Numbered from the stretch's first letter, positions 11,885 to 24,184 are shown. The stretch: DNA of 64,000 nt from Nectonema munidae (GCA_030549495.1 JAUIRK010000734.1:124001-188000); one strand, 5' to 3'. Program-made: numbers and translations. Notes: a model not told the origin generated them from the sequence alone.

Positions 11885-14400
11885 CCCACTTTACAAGCAG
11901 CGCCCTTTCTAGACAAAATTTGGGGGAGGGAGGCTTCATTGGGGACTAATTTTTTAAACTATCAAAAGATTAATATTCATGTTACATAATAGATAACAAA
12001 ATAAAATAATAAAAACAAATGCATATAAATATTTTGAAAGTATTATTGGTGCTTCTTTTCTTTCCGACAAGATGGATTCCCTTTGTGGGATCAATATTCT
12101 TTATATGCTTGAGAAAGTTCTTTCCCAAGAAGTACTAATTCCCACAGTCAAAGCAGCTGTTTAAATAACATATAATATAAAAAAAACACTTCTTTGATTG
12201 AATTCATTACTTCAATTACCTCTTCGATTTTCTCTAAAGTGGTTGGAGCTCTTAATTCATTTAAAAAAAAATTACCTAAATAAAAATTATGATTAAGGGT
12301 TTTTATCAAAAATCGATCTTAGTTTACGTGGATTTAAAAAATCAGAAGATTTTGGCAAAAAAAGAACTAAAAAATATGAAAAGCCAATTTGTTGTTTCAT
12401 TGATGACTAAGTCGAGAGAGTTATAAGGAACATTTTTCAGACGCTTTTTCTCATTCAAATCATTATCTGCATCATTTGAGGTATAGGAATCGATTAAGTA
12501 TAGTCGTTCATTTTCTTTGGCACACTTCTTTTTCTTGACTTCACAAATCTGCCTTTAAATAGTAAGTTGAAGGATTCATATATTTGTTGAAAAGTTGAGT
12601 TTATGTTTTCTTTTTACTTTTAAAAACTTCAATAATGGAAAGATCATAAGCTTGAGTTAAATCACTTGACCTATTATTAATAAAAATTTTTTCTTTAAAT
12701 ATTTACAATTAATCAAGTATACCGGTTTTTGTGTGCATAAAACCTTCTAGAATTTCTTTAACAAGCAACGCGATAAATACATAATCAATTTTTCAATATT
12801 CACGTGAATTTGATGGCCGACTCAACGTTGAATTAATTTGCAATTTTTTTAGGCTTCGTATAAATCTCAATATTTATTGTGAATCGTTCTAAGTTGCCAT
12901 GTAATGCCCACCCCATCTTTGTTCCAATGACCATTTTAGGGTGTTAATTATGAAAAGTGTTATAACAGAAAAATTAACCTACTTTGTTAACAATTCATTG
13001 CTCAAATCAAAATATTTCTTTATTTTGCTCAACTTGCATAAAGAGTTAATGATTACTAGGTGTAGTTTGTGGTTAAAACAATGCACATAAGGTATGCCGC
13101 TTTCTCTGATATGAGTTTTTGTACACCACCATGTTTTTTTAATACCCGACATCACTGATGCGCCACCATAACACTGTGACTGAATCATTATTAAGTTAAG
13201 TCCTAAATCATTCCGGTGAATTATATGTTCGTTATGGACTTTCACAAGATTCTATTGTTGACATTGCGACAAAACATTCCTCCACCTTAAAGTTTATAAC
13301 AGAACAGAAAACCAAATTTAAATTAAGACTAGCCTACATTATATTAATATTTGAAAGTAGCAGTACGATTGATATACTTTCCTTATTCTTAATATCTTTT
13401 GTGTTCAAACAAAATTTTGAAATATGAAAACTTTTGATATTACCCAGTATTTTCTTCAAAATTATGTTCCTCAAAATTGAAATAAATTCATTCTGAGATG
13501 AATGGTGTTCGTAAGAAGCAAATTTAGGTATTTCAACCAAGATCTAAATAATATAGATGATTAATTAGGTCTGCGCATTTTTTTCAACTTACTCTTTTAA
13601 ATCTTTCATCCATATCCATTGTGTATTCACATAAGTTTAAAATAGACCATTAAAAGAATCTGGTTCTACAAGACGAGCCTCATTTTTGAATGTTTTCCAT
13701 TGAAAGGGTAATCCATTAAACTCAAAAACTTTATTTTTTTAAAAATTCTTTGGAGATAATATATAGAAAGATAGTATCAAAGAATATAATTAATATTTAA
13801 TTATTGAGAGAGAAAAAGAAATCACACAAGTTTTTGAAAGATTACAGATCGATAGAAGCATTGCACGTTTACCATTTGTGCTATAGATTGGTACTTTTAC
13901 CGAATTATAAGCGATTTTAGTGCGTATTTGAATAGAATATAAAGGTAAAATTCAATTCTACGTGAACTGTAAGCGAACTTTATTCAAATGCCAATTAAAC
14001 TATATGTTCTTTGTTTCGAGTTGGCAGGCTTGATAAAATTAGAATGTTTATGAGCAGAGATGTCTTATATTTTTACATATTTTTTTCTATTTGTTTTCTA
14101 GTTAAAGAATACGATATTTTTTCTTCAGACTTTGGACGCTTCAAATTATTAAAATAAAATTATTTGTGACTCTCAGATTAAAAAATATTTTAGACACTAT
14201 CATTAATAAAAAATCTATTTCATACTTATATGTTTCGAATTCGTATTTTTTTTCTAATTCTTGCTTCCAATTTTTGAACCACTCTTTCACAAAAAGTGAG
14301 TTTTTTTCTTTCCAGCTTTCTTTCATAAAATTTCTACAGTAGAAACAATACAAATCATCATTATGTATAGAATACTACAGGCAATTTCTTCCCATGTACA
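11885..14400 (-). mobile_element. ZMYM1/TTF-type hAT transposon, decayed
   Basis: Minus-strand segments appear in the order of TTF-finger hAT transposases (ZMYM1/DUF4371 group). A cysteine-bearing N-terminal piece MYCFYCRNF...WFKNWKQELEKK lies at 14,353-14,141. A core piece EIPKFASYEHHSSQNEFISI lies at 13,540-13,334. The block QCYGGASVMSG...YVHCFNHKLHLVIIN, whose QC(Y/R)DGA and HC.NH..L motifs are typical, lies at 13,245-12,979. LEQRWGGHYMAT follows near 12,925-12,890. The dimerisation remnant TVGISTSWERTFSSI is near 12,150-12,105. Near 11,902-11,925 a CCCTTTCTAGACAAAATTTG stretch resembles the subterminal sequence of this group. Many stops and gaps; boundaries approximate. Confidence 0.7.
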
Positions 14401-14990
14401 AAGATGATTGAAACTTCTACTACACTTCTCATAATTTACACAAGGATATAGGCCAAGTTTCGGTTACTCTTCTTTCCGTTCGGAATCCTTATCTCCCAAA
14501 CATAAAAAATATGTCAACAAAACTTAGTAGTTGGCTCTATTAATCCTTTACTCTACGGCAACGTCAATCGGAAATTTGTCATGCAATCATTGGATATTTA
14601 ATTCACCATGTAACAAAAAATTTTTTTAGATTGTTTCTGTGCTATATTTTAATTTTTCTGCTTTTTTGTCGATCAAATTACTAGAAAATACTTATGTGAG
14701 GATTCAAACTTTGGTTTTCATCACAAATTGTCGAAATAGCAATATTGATACAACAAAGAAGAAAAAATGGTGTAGAGCCCTGGAACAAACTAAAATATCT
14801 GTCTTAAAATATATTTAAAATTCATTTTTTAATTTTGCCTAATATATATTTTAAATATGCTCGTTTTTTTAGACAACTATGATTAAAAAAGTTATGTCTA
14901 ATCGTCATTGTAAATATGAAAATGATTTGTTTTGTTACGTGTGCGGAGAATTTTTTACCAAAAGACTGTAAAAACACTGCTTAGAAAAAT
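14401..14990. other. No recognisable gene
   Basis: Non-coding AT-rich sequence between the hAT remnant and the homopolymer-rich block; nothing recognisable. Confidence 0.4.
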
Positions 14991-15400
14991 GTTTTTTTGT
15001 GGAGGGAGCCTTCTGTGCTTTCTTTTGTGTGCCGGGTGTGTGTGGGGAAAAAAAGTGGGGGCTTCTTGTCTTTTCTGTTTTTTTTTTCTTATTTTTTGGG
15101 GGGGGGGGTAGAGGGGGGAGAAGAGTTATCTTTTTTTCTATTTTTTTCCTCTTGTGTACTTTTTCTTCTTCTTTTACTTTTTTCTTTTTCTCCCCGGTGG
15201 ATCCAAAAGAGAAGAGAGAGGGAAAAATTTCCTTCCTTTTGTTCTCTTTTTTTTTTTTCTTTTTTTTTTTTTTTCTTTTTAATATAATATTTTTTTTTTT
15301 TCCCCCCCCCTCTAAATTTTTTTTTTTTTTTTTGGTGGGGGGTTGGTTTAGAGAAGATCTTAAAAAAAAAAAAAAAAACCAAAAGGAATATTTTAAAATT
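14991..15400. repeat. Extreme homopolymer / polypyrimidine low-complexity block
   Basis: A 400-bp run made mostly of T, G and C homopolymers of 5-18 bases, including G(11), T(18) and C(9) tracts, with an A(18) run at 15,362-15,379. It gives long spurious frames on both strands that encode only poly-Phe or poly-Lys. Base composition is unlike either flank. It may be a real homopurine-homopyrimidine tract or a low-quality read carried into the assembly. Confidence 0.85.
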
Positions 15401-15417
15401 AATAATACTCCCCAATT

Positions 15418-16420
15418 TTCAGTGTTTTTTACACTAAAAGATGGATTATGGTACTGCAACGATGTAAGAGGTAAGAGGACTTTTCAAAGCTATGGATGTT
15501 GCATGTAACACTTTTAATGGCGACTCTTCATTGCCAGCTCATTTAAAAGCCAAAGCTGTTCTATTACATAACACAAATCAATAGCCATCAATTCCTCTTG
15601 CTCATTCGGTTCAAATGAAAGAAGATCACAATAACGTTAAAACATTACTGAGTGCGTTGAAATACGAAGAATTTGGTTGAGAGATCATTGGTCACTTCAA
15701 GATGATTCGCTTCTTGATGGCGCTTCAAGGAGGTTTCACCAAATATCCATGCTATTTATGCCTGTGGGACCGCCGTAATACAGCTCTTCACTACGAAAAA
15801 AGAAATTGGTTGCCAAGAAGTGAATATGACATAGGAACCTGTAACGTAAAGCAGAAACCGCTTGTTGATTTAACTAAGATTTTAATGCCACCCTTACACA
15901 TCAAGTTACGCCTGGTTAAACAATTCGTCAGGCAAATGGATCCAGAAGGTAAAGCTTTAGAGATGATTCAGTATATGTTTCCTAAATTGTCAAAAAATAT
16001 AAGATCAGGGCAGGAGTATTTATTGGTCCTCAAGTGAATCGTCTCACTCATTCGGTCAGTTTCCTTGAAACACTGTCTGTGGTTGAACGAGCGGCTTGGA
16101 AAGATTTTGTTTCATTAGTTAAAGGTTTTCTTGGAAATCATAACAACAATAACTTCAGAGAAATGGTTGAAGAACTTCTTGAGGCTTATCGAAATATGGG
16201 TTGCCTGTTGTCACTAAAATTGCATGTTCTTCATGCCCATCTTGATAATTTCAGAGAGAATATGGGAGACTATTCAGAAGAACAAGGTGAAAGAACGCTA
16301 CAAGAGACACTATAACGAAAGTATGATTGGCGATTATATCTGGAATCTTCTCCGTGAAAGCAAAGTAAAACACAATCGCCAATCCTGTAAAAAAATTGCT
16401 TTTGATGTAGGTGTTTTATG
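15418..16420 (+). pseudogene. Transposase-like protein of unknown class, broken copy
   Basis: Three adjoining reading segments form most of one protein. An N-terminal part carries AHSVQMKEDHNNVKTLLSALK. A middle part is MIRFLMALQGGFTKYPCYLC...WDRR, then KPLVDLTKILMPPLHIKLRL. A C-terminal part is GVFIGPQVNRL, GFLGNHNNNNFREMVEELL, KLHVLHAHLDNFRENMGDYS, EEQGER, then YNESMIGDYIWNLLRESK. From memory these blocks define a multi-copy uncharacterised family in arthropods and cnidarians. The layout resembles CACTA-type DDE transposases: a G(D)xxM..L...GG...PC..C block, then H..H.D...(E)..E. I infer a transposase. The copy has about three frame changes plus in-frame stops. The position aligning with the family's GDFKM aspartate is H here. 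Confidence 0.6.
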
Positions 16421-17100
16421 TTGTATTTTTGTTATTTTAAATAAAAGATATTGTAATCAACGACATATTATATAAAATGATTAATTAACTAAAAAATATT
16501 TATATTATCTATTTTTTTAGTAAAAAAGCTTTGATTTGAACACATAAAGTTTCATTATAGTTCAGAAGGAAATCCAGTAACCTTCAGGTAATTATGAATA
16601 CATCAATAAATCAATCTTGAGAGCTCAAAACCGAAATCTAAACTTATTGAATGATTATTTTTGGGTAGTTATATCATGATGAAGAAGAAAATAACAATTT
16701 TTATACATGGACAATACATGTGTAACATTGTGTATCAATCAAAAAATATAAGATTCGGTTTATGTATTCCAAAATGTTTATTGGTCCAAATACACACACA
16801 ATGAATACTTATACATATTTTATCGATCATATGCAATTTTTTAAAGTTTGGGTTATTTTTAACAATGTATATATTAAACATCGAATAATCACTGTAAAAA
16901 TTCCATAATACTGTAAATCATGAAATTTTCGCGATATTCTTATTTTCACGAAAAGCTGATATTTCCCCAAAATATTTCTCGAGAATATATTATTAATCTG
17001 AAACATATGAACATATGAAAATTTTCATTTTGAAAATTTTATTTAGTGTTTTTTTCTTTAGTCTTCAGAAAAATAAAAGGAATAATAATAATTTTTATTA
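16421..17100. other. No recognisable gene
   Basis: AT-rich spacer with no coding family or tandem array. The transposase-like copy ends before it and the LINE 3' region begins after it. Confidence 0.4.
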
Positions 17101-18420
17101 AATTAGAGTTCAAAGGCGCAGATAGAAGTTATATGCAGTGTAGATAAGCTTTACATGGGCAGTGTCCAGTTAAAATTCTAATAAATGGACATATGAAGGT
17201 AGTGTTTTGGTCTCTCCAAATTTTTTGAAGCAGAGAGATATTAGAAAGTTGGAGAAATGAGGATGATAATATTTGTTGTAATGATTGACATTGCTCATAT
17301 AAGTTGTCTATGATTTCTTTGTGAAACGAAAAATAGGATACTCTTATTGGTTTCGGGAGAGTTTGTTTTGATTTCGGCGTTTTGGCAAGGTTGTATGCAA
17401 ATCCATTCTCAAGGATGCTGCTATGCGCTTCAGACCAAAACATTTCCATTTCAAATATTTGTGAGAGAGCGCTTAATTTTAATGCCAGATAAAAGATTGA
17501 GAGTGGAGCTTGACAAAATCCAGGGCTATGGTTGAAGGCCTTCAGGTTCGCATTGGTAGATAGAAAGATGTGGATTAAGGGAAGTTGATAGAGAGATAAA
17601 GGGAAGTTTCGAGGATCCGTGGTAGAAAGCGGCCGATCAAGAAGCGTTAATGGGTGTTTTTGAGCCATCGCTGAAGATTCGGAGTGTAGATGATTGCGAG
17701 TGTGAGCTAGGTGCTTTGATGATACTTTTGATTGTAGAAAATGATGTACATATGTTGATGTCATAAGGAATCATGGTTGATGAATCAATAAAGTTAATAG
17801 GGTGAACAATCGGTTCTAGAAGTGGAGTAGGAGCAAGGAGGGTTAGTTGGTCTTTCAAGAAGGAAAAGTGAGAGAAATATGTGTGAGACTTAGGGAGAAT
17901 GTTGAAAGGTGTGGATAACATGGAGATTTGTAGGTTTTGATATATTTAGGGTAGTGTGGAATGCTTTTGTTATGGTGAGAAGGCACATGCAGTGAATCTT
18001 TATTAGAGGAGAGATAGATGAGGGATGCTTCAAAACGATTCTCCAAGAAAGGATTCCGTTTTCAATTATTGGGATGATTAATGATTTATTTATGTATAGG
18101 GAATATTTAGGACGTAGTCCCCATTTGTATGCATTGGCTTTTTGCCTTGAAAACAAAATGTTGCTAGGTCTAATGTAAATATTTTTGAAGTGTTGAGTCC
18201 ATTTTAGGATAGACAACCTTCTTGAGGTGTGGATAGGGTTAAGGTTTATATAAATGATTTGTTTTTGTGTTGAAAGTTTAGACATCTATTTGTCAATAGT
18301 GTTGAATAAATTTAATAATATAGATGGGATATTTATTCTTGAGCATATTGAAGAGTATAGCTAGATGATGCCATGCCGAGTTGAATAGCATTTTCAATAT
18401 CAAGAAAGGTGGTGGACATG

Positions 18421-19257
18421 ATTTTTTTTGATGAAGGAAACATTTGCAATCTTAGTAATTGCTGACGACATAGCGATAGCTGCAGACAACAAAGAACAAC
18501 TTGAAAAGAGAATTATAAAATGACAAGAGAGTTTGGAGAAATATGGGCTGAAGATGAATGCTGAAAAGGCGGAGATCATATGTAGCAAAAATGAGGATAT
18601 TCAAGTGCAATTAGAAGATAGACAAGGGAATAAGCTGAAACAGGTGAAAAATTTCAAATACTTGGGAACCCAAATGATGGATAATGGAAGTTGTGAAAGG
18701 GACAACCAAGCAAGAGTCAATGTCAGCTGGTTAAAATGGAAAGAGGTTAAAGCGACCATCAGTGATAAAAGAATGCCAATGAAATTCAAAGCGAAGATTT
18801 ACACCACAATTGTTCGCACGATTTTGACATATGGTTGTGAATGCTGGAGCTTGAAGAAAAGAGATGAAAGAAAATTAATTGCGATTGAAATGAAAATTCT
18901 TAGAAGGATGATGGGGGTAACTCTAAGAGACAAAAAAAGGAATGTGGAAATTAGAAGAAAGATGAGAGTTGAGATTAATCTGCTGGCTGTAGCAGAACGT
19001 TTTAAACTGCTGTGGTACGGGCATATTTTAAGGAAGGAGCAAGACGATGTGGTGCGCCAAGCTATGGAAAAGAAAGTGAGTGGAAAAAGAAGCAGAGGGA
19101 GACAAGGAAAAGATGGAGAGATGGGCTGAAGGAGCGACTACATGAGCTTGGACTCAGAGAAGACGCCGCAATGGACAGCGAGAAGTGGAGACAACGGAAC
19201 TCAGCCACCAACTCTCAACTTGGGGATAAGGTGTAAGCAAAGAAGAAGAAGAAAACA
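18421..19257 (+). mobile_element. RTE/BovB-like LINE fragment with (GAA)n tail
   Basis: Plus-strand coding starts within the catalytic box (ILVIADDIAIAADN, 18,450-18,491, with I in place of Y/F in YADD). It continues with EKYGLKMNAEKAEIICS, FKYLGTQM, WKEVKATISDKRMP, TILTYGCECWSLKK, KILRRMMGVTLRDKKRNVEI, LLWYGHILRKEQDDVVRQAM and KRSRGRQG, the standard C-terminal RT string of RTE-type elements. One in-frame stop (18,520-18,522) and one frame change near 19,100 break it; the tail REDAAMDSEKWRQRNSA follows in the new frame to 19,233. It ends in AAGAAGAAGAAGAA. The flanks share ACAT, a short target duplication, and fall inside the RNase H LINE reading frame (…TTYIQM / STTFLD…), so this is the younger element. 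Confidence 0.8.
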
Positions 19258-19328
19258 TTTGAATATATGTTGTCAAACGAGAGAGGGCAATTTCAGTGTT
19301 TCGCGTTGGTAGGTAAAAAAATTGCACA

Positions 19329-19585
19329 CACTGAAAAAATTAAGCAGTATCAGTAACTAAATAAAGCATTACTATGCCTAATTTTACTATTTGTATAGTT
19401 TTTATTACTTTGCAAAGTAGTAAAGTCTATTTACTATTAGTAAAGATAAAAACTAGAAAAATTGTGAAATACCAGTCTAATGATTTTATTAATTAAAACA
19501 ATGTATTAATCACCTTTTAATAACACTGATGTTTCATTTTTATTTTAATCTTTTGTAATATATTGAATTTTGCTTTTTTTCAGTG
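19329..19585. mobile_element. 257-bp MITE with CACTGAAAAAA termini
   Basis: The ends are perfect inverted repeats: CACTGAAAAAA at 19,329 and TTTTTTTCAGTG ending at 19,585. There is no coding capacity; the interior has short palindromic pieces such as AATAGTAAA / TTTACTATT. It separates two parts of the RNase H LINE (…VHQILKDNLIT and FYLPTRNTEIALS…), so it inserted after that LINE. No clear target duplication was found, so the superfamily stays open. Confidence 0.6.
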
Positions 19586-21030
19586 ATAAGATTATCTTTT
19601 AGAATTTGGTGAACTAGGCGTTTCCTAATAATTTTTTCTAATAGTTTGCCGAGAAATGGGAAAAGCGATAAAGGGCGCCAATTTTTTTATAGAGGTATGC
19701 TTATAGCGGTTATGTTTGTGTAGAAGCATCAGTTTACCTATTTTCCAAATTGGTGGGAAATGTGAGGTTTTGAGATTCATTGATCTTGAATAGGATTTTT
19801 ATGCTACCGGCGGAGTGAGGGTTTAGGGAGTAGACTGCATGGACAAGTTCTTTCAATGTTATGGATGTAAAGTTTTGAATATGAGTTGTTGATATAGTGT
19901 TGGTTACTTTGCCTATGTCGGGATGTTATTCTCTCTCATTTTCTTTACTGTCGCCAGAAAAAAGTTTTTTAAAGGTTGGGTATGTGATGATGTGTTTTGT
20001 TTCAAAACTATTGAGAAGGAAGTTATCAGGAAGTTGAGCTTGAGGGTTTTTCTTCGATACAGTTTTATTTATGATGGACCATGGAATACTTTTGTTTCAA
20101 TTTGTAAATGTTATCCATGATTGTTTTTTGGCTTGTTTGAAGTTGTTCCAGAAGAATGCGTTTTTCCTGCTTTGATTTGTGTTTTTTGGAGATGCTTGTG
20201 ATGCAGATGAGGATAAAATATTATTTAGAGAAAGTGATATAGATAACGAATCTAGGTCGTTTGGAGAGGAGATGATCAAGTTGTGCATGTATTTTGTATT
20301 TTTATCTAAAAGAGGAAACTAGGCCCATGTATTTTTTGAAGGTTGAAGAAACAGGGAGGTGAATTTGTTAGATGTGATCGTGAGATCAATGTGTGATGGG
20401 GCGGATTTGAGTTGTAAAAATCTTTAAAATATAGGGGATTTTGAGTTGTCGGCGATACGTAAGTTATGTGATGGATGATAGGAAGCTTTAAAGTTTTTTC
20501 GATAATGTCCTATAAGTAAGGGATAGGAAGTAAGATTCAGTCAGAGGATATGATTATATAATGGTTAGATTGGGATGAATTCGCATACACAATAGCTTGA
20601 TTGAGATTGTGAGAAAAATTGACGGGTATAGTGCATATAGAAGAAAGAGGAGAGTATAAAGGGCAGTAAAGAAAGGTTCATCGGAAGAGTGAACCTATTA
20701 GATAAAGGAGTAGTCAAGGGATGAAATGTGTGCTCGTGGTGAGCTTAAAAGAGAGGACTTGGCTATGATACATTGATACATGCTGAAAAGAAATCGAGAG
20801 GTGTGGTGTAGAAGGAAGTATATGATGGTGGTATTTGGGGTAGTTTGGAATTCATTGTGTATGATTCGTTGATTGAGATAATGCCATATTGTTCGGAAAG
20901 AGAAGATTATGAAGTTCGAACCAAGCAGCTCAGCAATGGTTTAAATTTATATGAAGGAATTTTAGGATATATAGTTTTGAGTAGTGTGGTTATGAAGTGT
21001 TTGAGGCATTCCAATTTAGAAATATAGAAT

Positions 21031-22850
21031 GGGTAAGAGTGAAATGAAGAGTTATGCTTTTGTTGGCAGTTTTAACAAAAGTTTGTTTGAATCCTTTTTA
21101 AATAGGCATTCTGTTAAAGAATGGAGGCGATGACCACAATGGTTACACTTTGGGGATTTAGATTTAGTGTCTGGTCGAGACCGTTATTTGGCAATGGACT
21201 GTGAAGACATCGTATGATGAAATGTATTATCGATTTAGAACAAAAGGTTGAATAAAAGATTATGCATAATAAATTGTATTTTATAAAATAGTTTGCAACA
21301 GGTTTTGTCGTGTTATTTGAGAAAAAGAAGATCTTTGTTATTAATGAGCAAGTAAATAAAAATATATAATCAGATTGCAAAATTATTATTTTAAAACGAA
21401 GCGCCATTTTAAAGACAAAATCTTAATTACTTAACTATACAATGACTCTCTTTGAACAGTTGGCAATGTTTTCACGCTTTCCTTATCATTTTTGTTAATA
21501 AAACTTGGTACAAATAATTTCATTTTCATGTATTTCATGGCACTTAAGAATCGAATAGCTAATTCATAAAAATTTAAGGTTTGTTGCAAATTTTCTTCCA
21601 AAAATTTTAGACCTTCAATTTCTATTTAAAAGGCTCAACTTTAAATTCACGACTTCATACCTGTCAATTCATAGACTCAAGTCCTAAATATATTTTCAAT
21701 TTACTTTACTGGCTGAATATATGTGTAGGTAAAATATGAAGATTATATAAGATGATTCTTTGTTTATCTGTGTTACTGATCAAGTTTGGTAACATTTCGT
21801 TGCTAAAAATTTTAAAAGATGATTTTTAGAGTCATGGTGTAAAGCCTTCACTTGGTTAGAGTATAGTATATCTAGCAAAAGACTATGGAAGGTTTCAATA
21901 ACTAGTAAATGGCAATAAGGAGGGATAAAAACTTAATTAAGTGGTCTATGATATATAGAATTATCAATGGCGTGGATCCATCTGCTTTGTCTAAATTAAT
22001 TTGTCTAAGTTTGGTTCTGTTTTGTACAATGAAACTTTCATATCATTACTCACTTTGCAGAAAATGCTGGATTTCTTTCCATGGTATCGCTTCTATACTT
22101 TTCCTTTGGAAAGCCACTTCACGCTTAGTTTTTAAAATTCGGAATCATTTTCTTTGCATAACTCTGAAAACAAACAAGAGTTGGAGGCATTTGCTTTTAT
22201 TAGATACGTTGTTTTAGTGACTTCATTGAGAACATTTTTCAACCAATTAGATGTATTTTTGATTATGAAAGTTTGGCGATGAAAGGCGCACTTGGCACCA
22301 TTTTCATCTGGAGATTTTTGCTTAATCGGAGTCTAAAAACTAGAACAACAAGAAATCGCTAGAGCACGGTCAGTAAACACTCCAAACATATGTTCTGCCT
22401 TAATAACATGAATTGTAAAAATCTTTTACTGTTGATTATGAGAAAGGAGTAAAATGTATTATGGAAGTTAACGAATTTCAACTAAGAAAATATTTTAAAA
22501 ATTTTTAGAACGTATCTTATTAAACAATACAACTCTTCAATAACCAAACATTAAAAACAAATCCAATCTCTGCTACAAGTTGTCCAAGACTACAAGAAAC
22601 AATATCCAGATAGGAACAAATTTAGAATATATTCACATCAACCATCACACTCGATCTCTCAATCATTTTAAATTGCTGATCATGTTACAGATCTGCTTTC
22701 AAAAAGGAATTAATCTTTTCCTCGTTAAAATTTTATATTGATTAATAAGTTGTTTTATAGAATCAACTTGATAGTAAGCACATTATATGGTTTTTTCATT
22801 CGTATTCTATCTTTTTTCTAAAAGGGGTGGATAATTATGATTATAATTAA
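21031..22850. other. Mostly featureless; possible LINE tail at 21.9-22.2 kb
   Basis: A 102-codon plus-strand frame at 21,909-22,217 begins with RRDKNLIKWSMIYRIINGVD, which resembles the RR...D(L/M)I..YKI(I/L)NG motif found near the C-terminus of CR1/Jockey-type LINE ORF2 proteins. No neighbouring RT motif supports it, so it is only a possible remnant. The remainder shows nothing recognisable. Confidence 0.3.
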
Positions 22851-23237
22851 CCCATGTAATGTTCGATATTTGAAGACCAATTTTATGGCCTAAAATTTAG
22901 AGGTCGACCATTACATGGGGTATAGTTTTCGAATTTCTTTTTTCAAATTCCAATTTTCTTAGCTTCCTTCAGGGCAAAAATTCTTATAGCTCCCTGTGAT
23001 ATTACATTGCTAATAGTTATTACCGGTAAATGTCAATCTTAGACTAGGCTACGGTACAGACTCTTTGTTTTTTTATGAAATTTAGGCATAATGCCAAGCA
23101 CTGAATGTTAACATAGCCTAGGCTTGGGCTATTGTTAGAATCAAGACTCGAACATTACATGGAGTATATGTTAAAATCCAAAAATATGCAGTTAAAAATG
23201 GGGGTCGACCATTTCATGGGGTAGAACATTACACGGG
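22851..23237. mobile_element. 387-bp non-autonomous element with CCC(A/G)TGTAATGTTC ends
   Basis: Start CCCATGTAATGTTCGA (22,851) pairs with the inverted end TAGAACATTACACGGG (ending 23,237), 14 of 16 positions. Subterminal motifs GTCGACCATTACATGGGG (22,902) and GTCGACCATTTCATGGGG (23,204), plus CGAACATTACATGGAG, repeat the terminal motif inside, a layout typical of non-autonomous DNA transposons. TTAA precedes the start but not the end, so the superfamily is uncertain. No coding capacity. Confidence 0.6.
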
Positions 23238-24184
23238 TATATACGGTAATATAACCAAGATGAGTTATATTCTATATAGGGAACAATCTCAGTACTAGCG
23301 TTATTTTGAGTATCTTTAAGTTTCACATAAATGACTAAAATTAAACCTGATATGATTCAATCCTTTGCTAGAAGAAAACATAATTTTCTCTATTGTTCAT
23401 GTTTTAACCCTATTAGTGCTGAGCTAAATTTGTCCGCTCAAGTGCTGGAGGCGTAAAGTGCTAATCCAAGGAACAACTTTACTAATAGTCTAATTAGTAA
23501 GTGATACTAATTTTTTTCTCAGTGTAAACGAATCTTTGAATTATCATGAGTAGCTTGATTTTAGCAACGCTAGAATCGCTTGTCAGAACACTACCGTAAC
23601 CATAAGAAACTTAGAATTCCGTGGCGGAAGAAATCACCGGCTAAAATTTTAATTAAATAATACCTATACAATTTGATTTTAATTCTTTTTTTGTATTAAA
23701 AAAATCAAAACTCTCTCACAGTAATTTTATTTTTATGTCTTGGCCATATTTATACGTCTGATTCTGATGTAATTTTAAAGGAATCAGAAACACACTAGAG
23801 TCTAGTCTAGACAGGCATAATTATCGAGCGAAGCATTAGCCTTTTTTAGAAATTTAAGAAATGCGTACCTTTGAAGTGGTGCAGTTTAGGGGATTGGGAA
23901 TGCTTTAGCTTTAGTAGAGTTATGGTTAATTTCTTTTAAAGTTTTAGCAAAAAGTATGGTATTATTATTTACTGAGAATAACACTTCAAATGCCAACGTG
24001 TCTTTATTAAAATGAGTTAGTACAAAAGGATTCAATATAAATGGAAACATTTTTTTCACATTAAAGGAAAATCAAAAAACTGAGATCTTGATAGAGGAAG
24101 ATAAGATGATGACAGAATCATGAAAGATGAAATTTGACAAAATAAATCTTTGCTTGTGTGACGTAAATATATACCTCAGGTCGT
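23238..24184. other. Downstream flank of the host gene
   Basis: No gene recognised. A TTTTTTTCTCAGTGT stretch near 23,512-23,526 resembles one end of a CACTGA-type MITE, but no partner end was found. The 3' end of the ZP gene transcript should fall just upstream of 24,185 on the minus strand. Confidence 0.35.

Larger units (their letters stand above)
17120..21030 (-). mobile_element. RNase H-bearing LINE (R1/LOA/I-like), interrupted twice
   Basis: On the minus strand from 21.0 kb down I read LINE domains in order. Endonuclease tail: SAPSHIDLTITSNKFTSLFL near 20.4 kb. Linker: NAFFWNNFKQAKKQSWITF near 20.1 kb. RT N-part: FPPIWKIGKLMLLHKHN, then PFLGKLLEKIIRKRLVHQIL near 19.75-19.6 kb. RT finger: RNTEIALSRLTTYIQM then STTFLDIENAI, split by the RTE insertion. 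C-terminal RT: KANAYKWGLRPKYSLYINKS and CLLTITKAFHTT near 18.2-17.9 kb. RNase H start: LRIFSDGSKTPIN near 17.66 kb. Terminal RILTGHCPCKAYLH ends at 17.13 kb. A MITE (19,329-19,585) and an RTE-like LINE (18,421-19,257) lie inside. Multiple stops and frame changes; the part with the GVPQG and YADD boxes was not found. Confidence 0.75.

Noticed and set aside
14935-15508. Long frames on both strands (96-174 codons)
   Set aside because: They encode only homopolymeric Phe/Lys/Gly runs from the low-complexity block and have no family.
21909-22217. Host gene exon
   Set aside because: The only motif resembles a LINE RT C-terminal arm, and no RT core or splice context supports either reading strongly.
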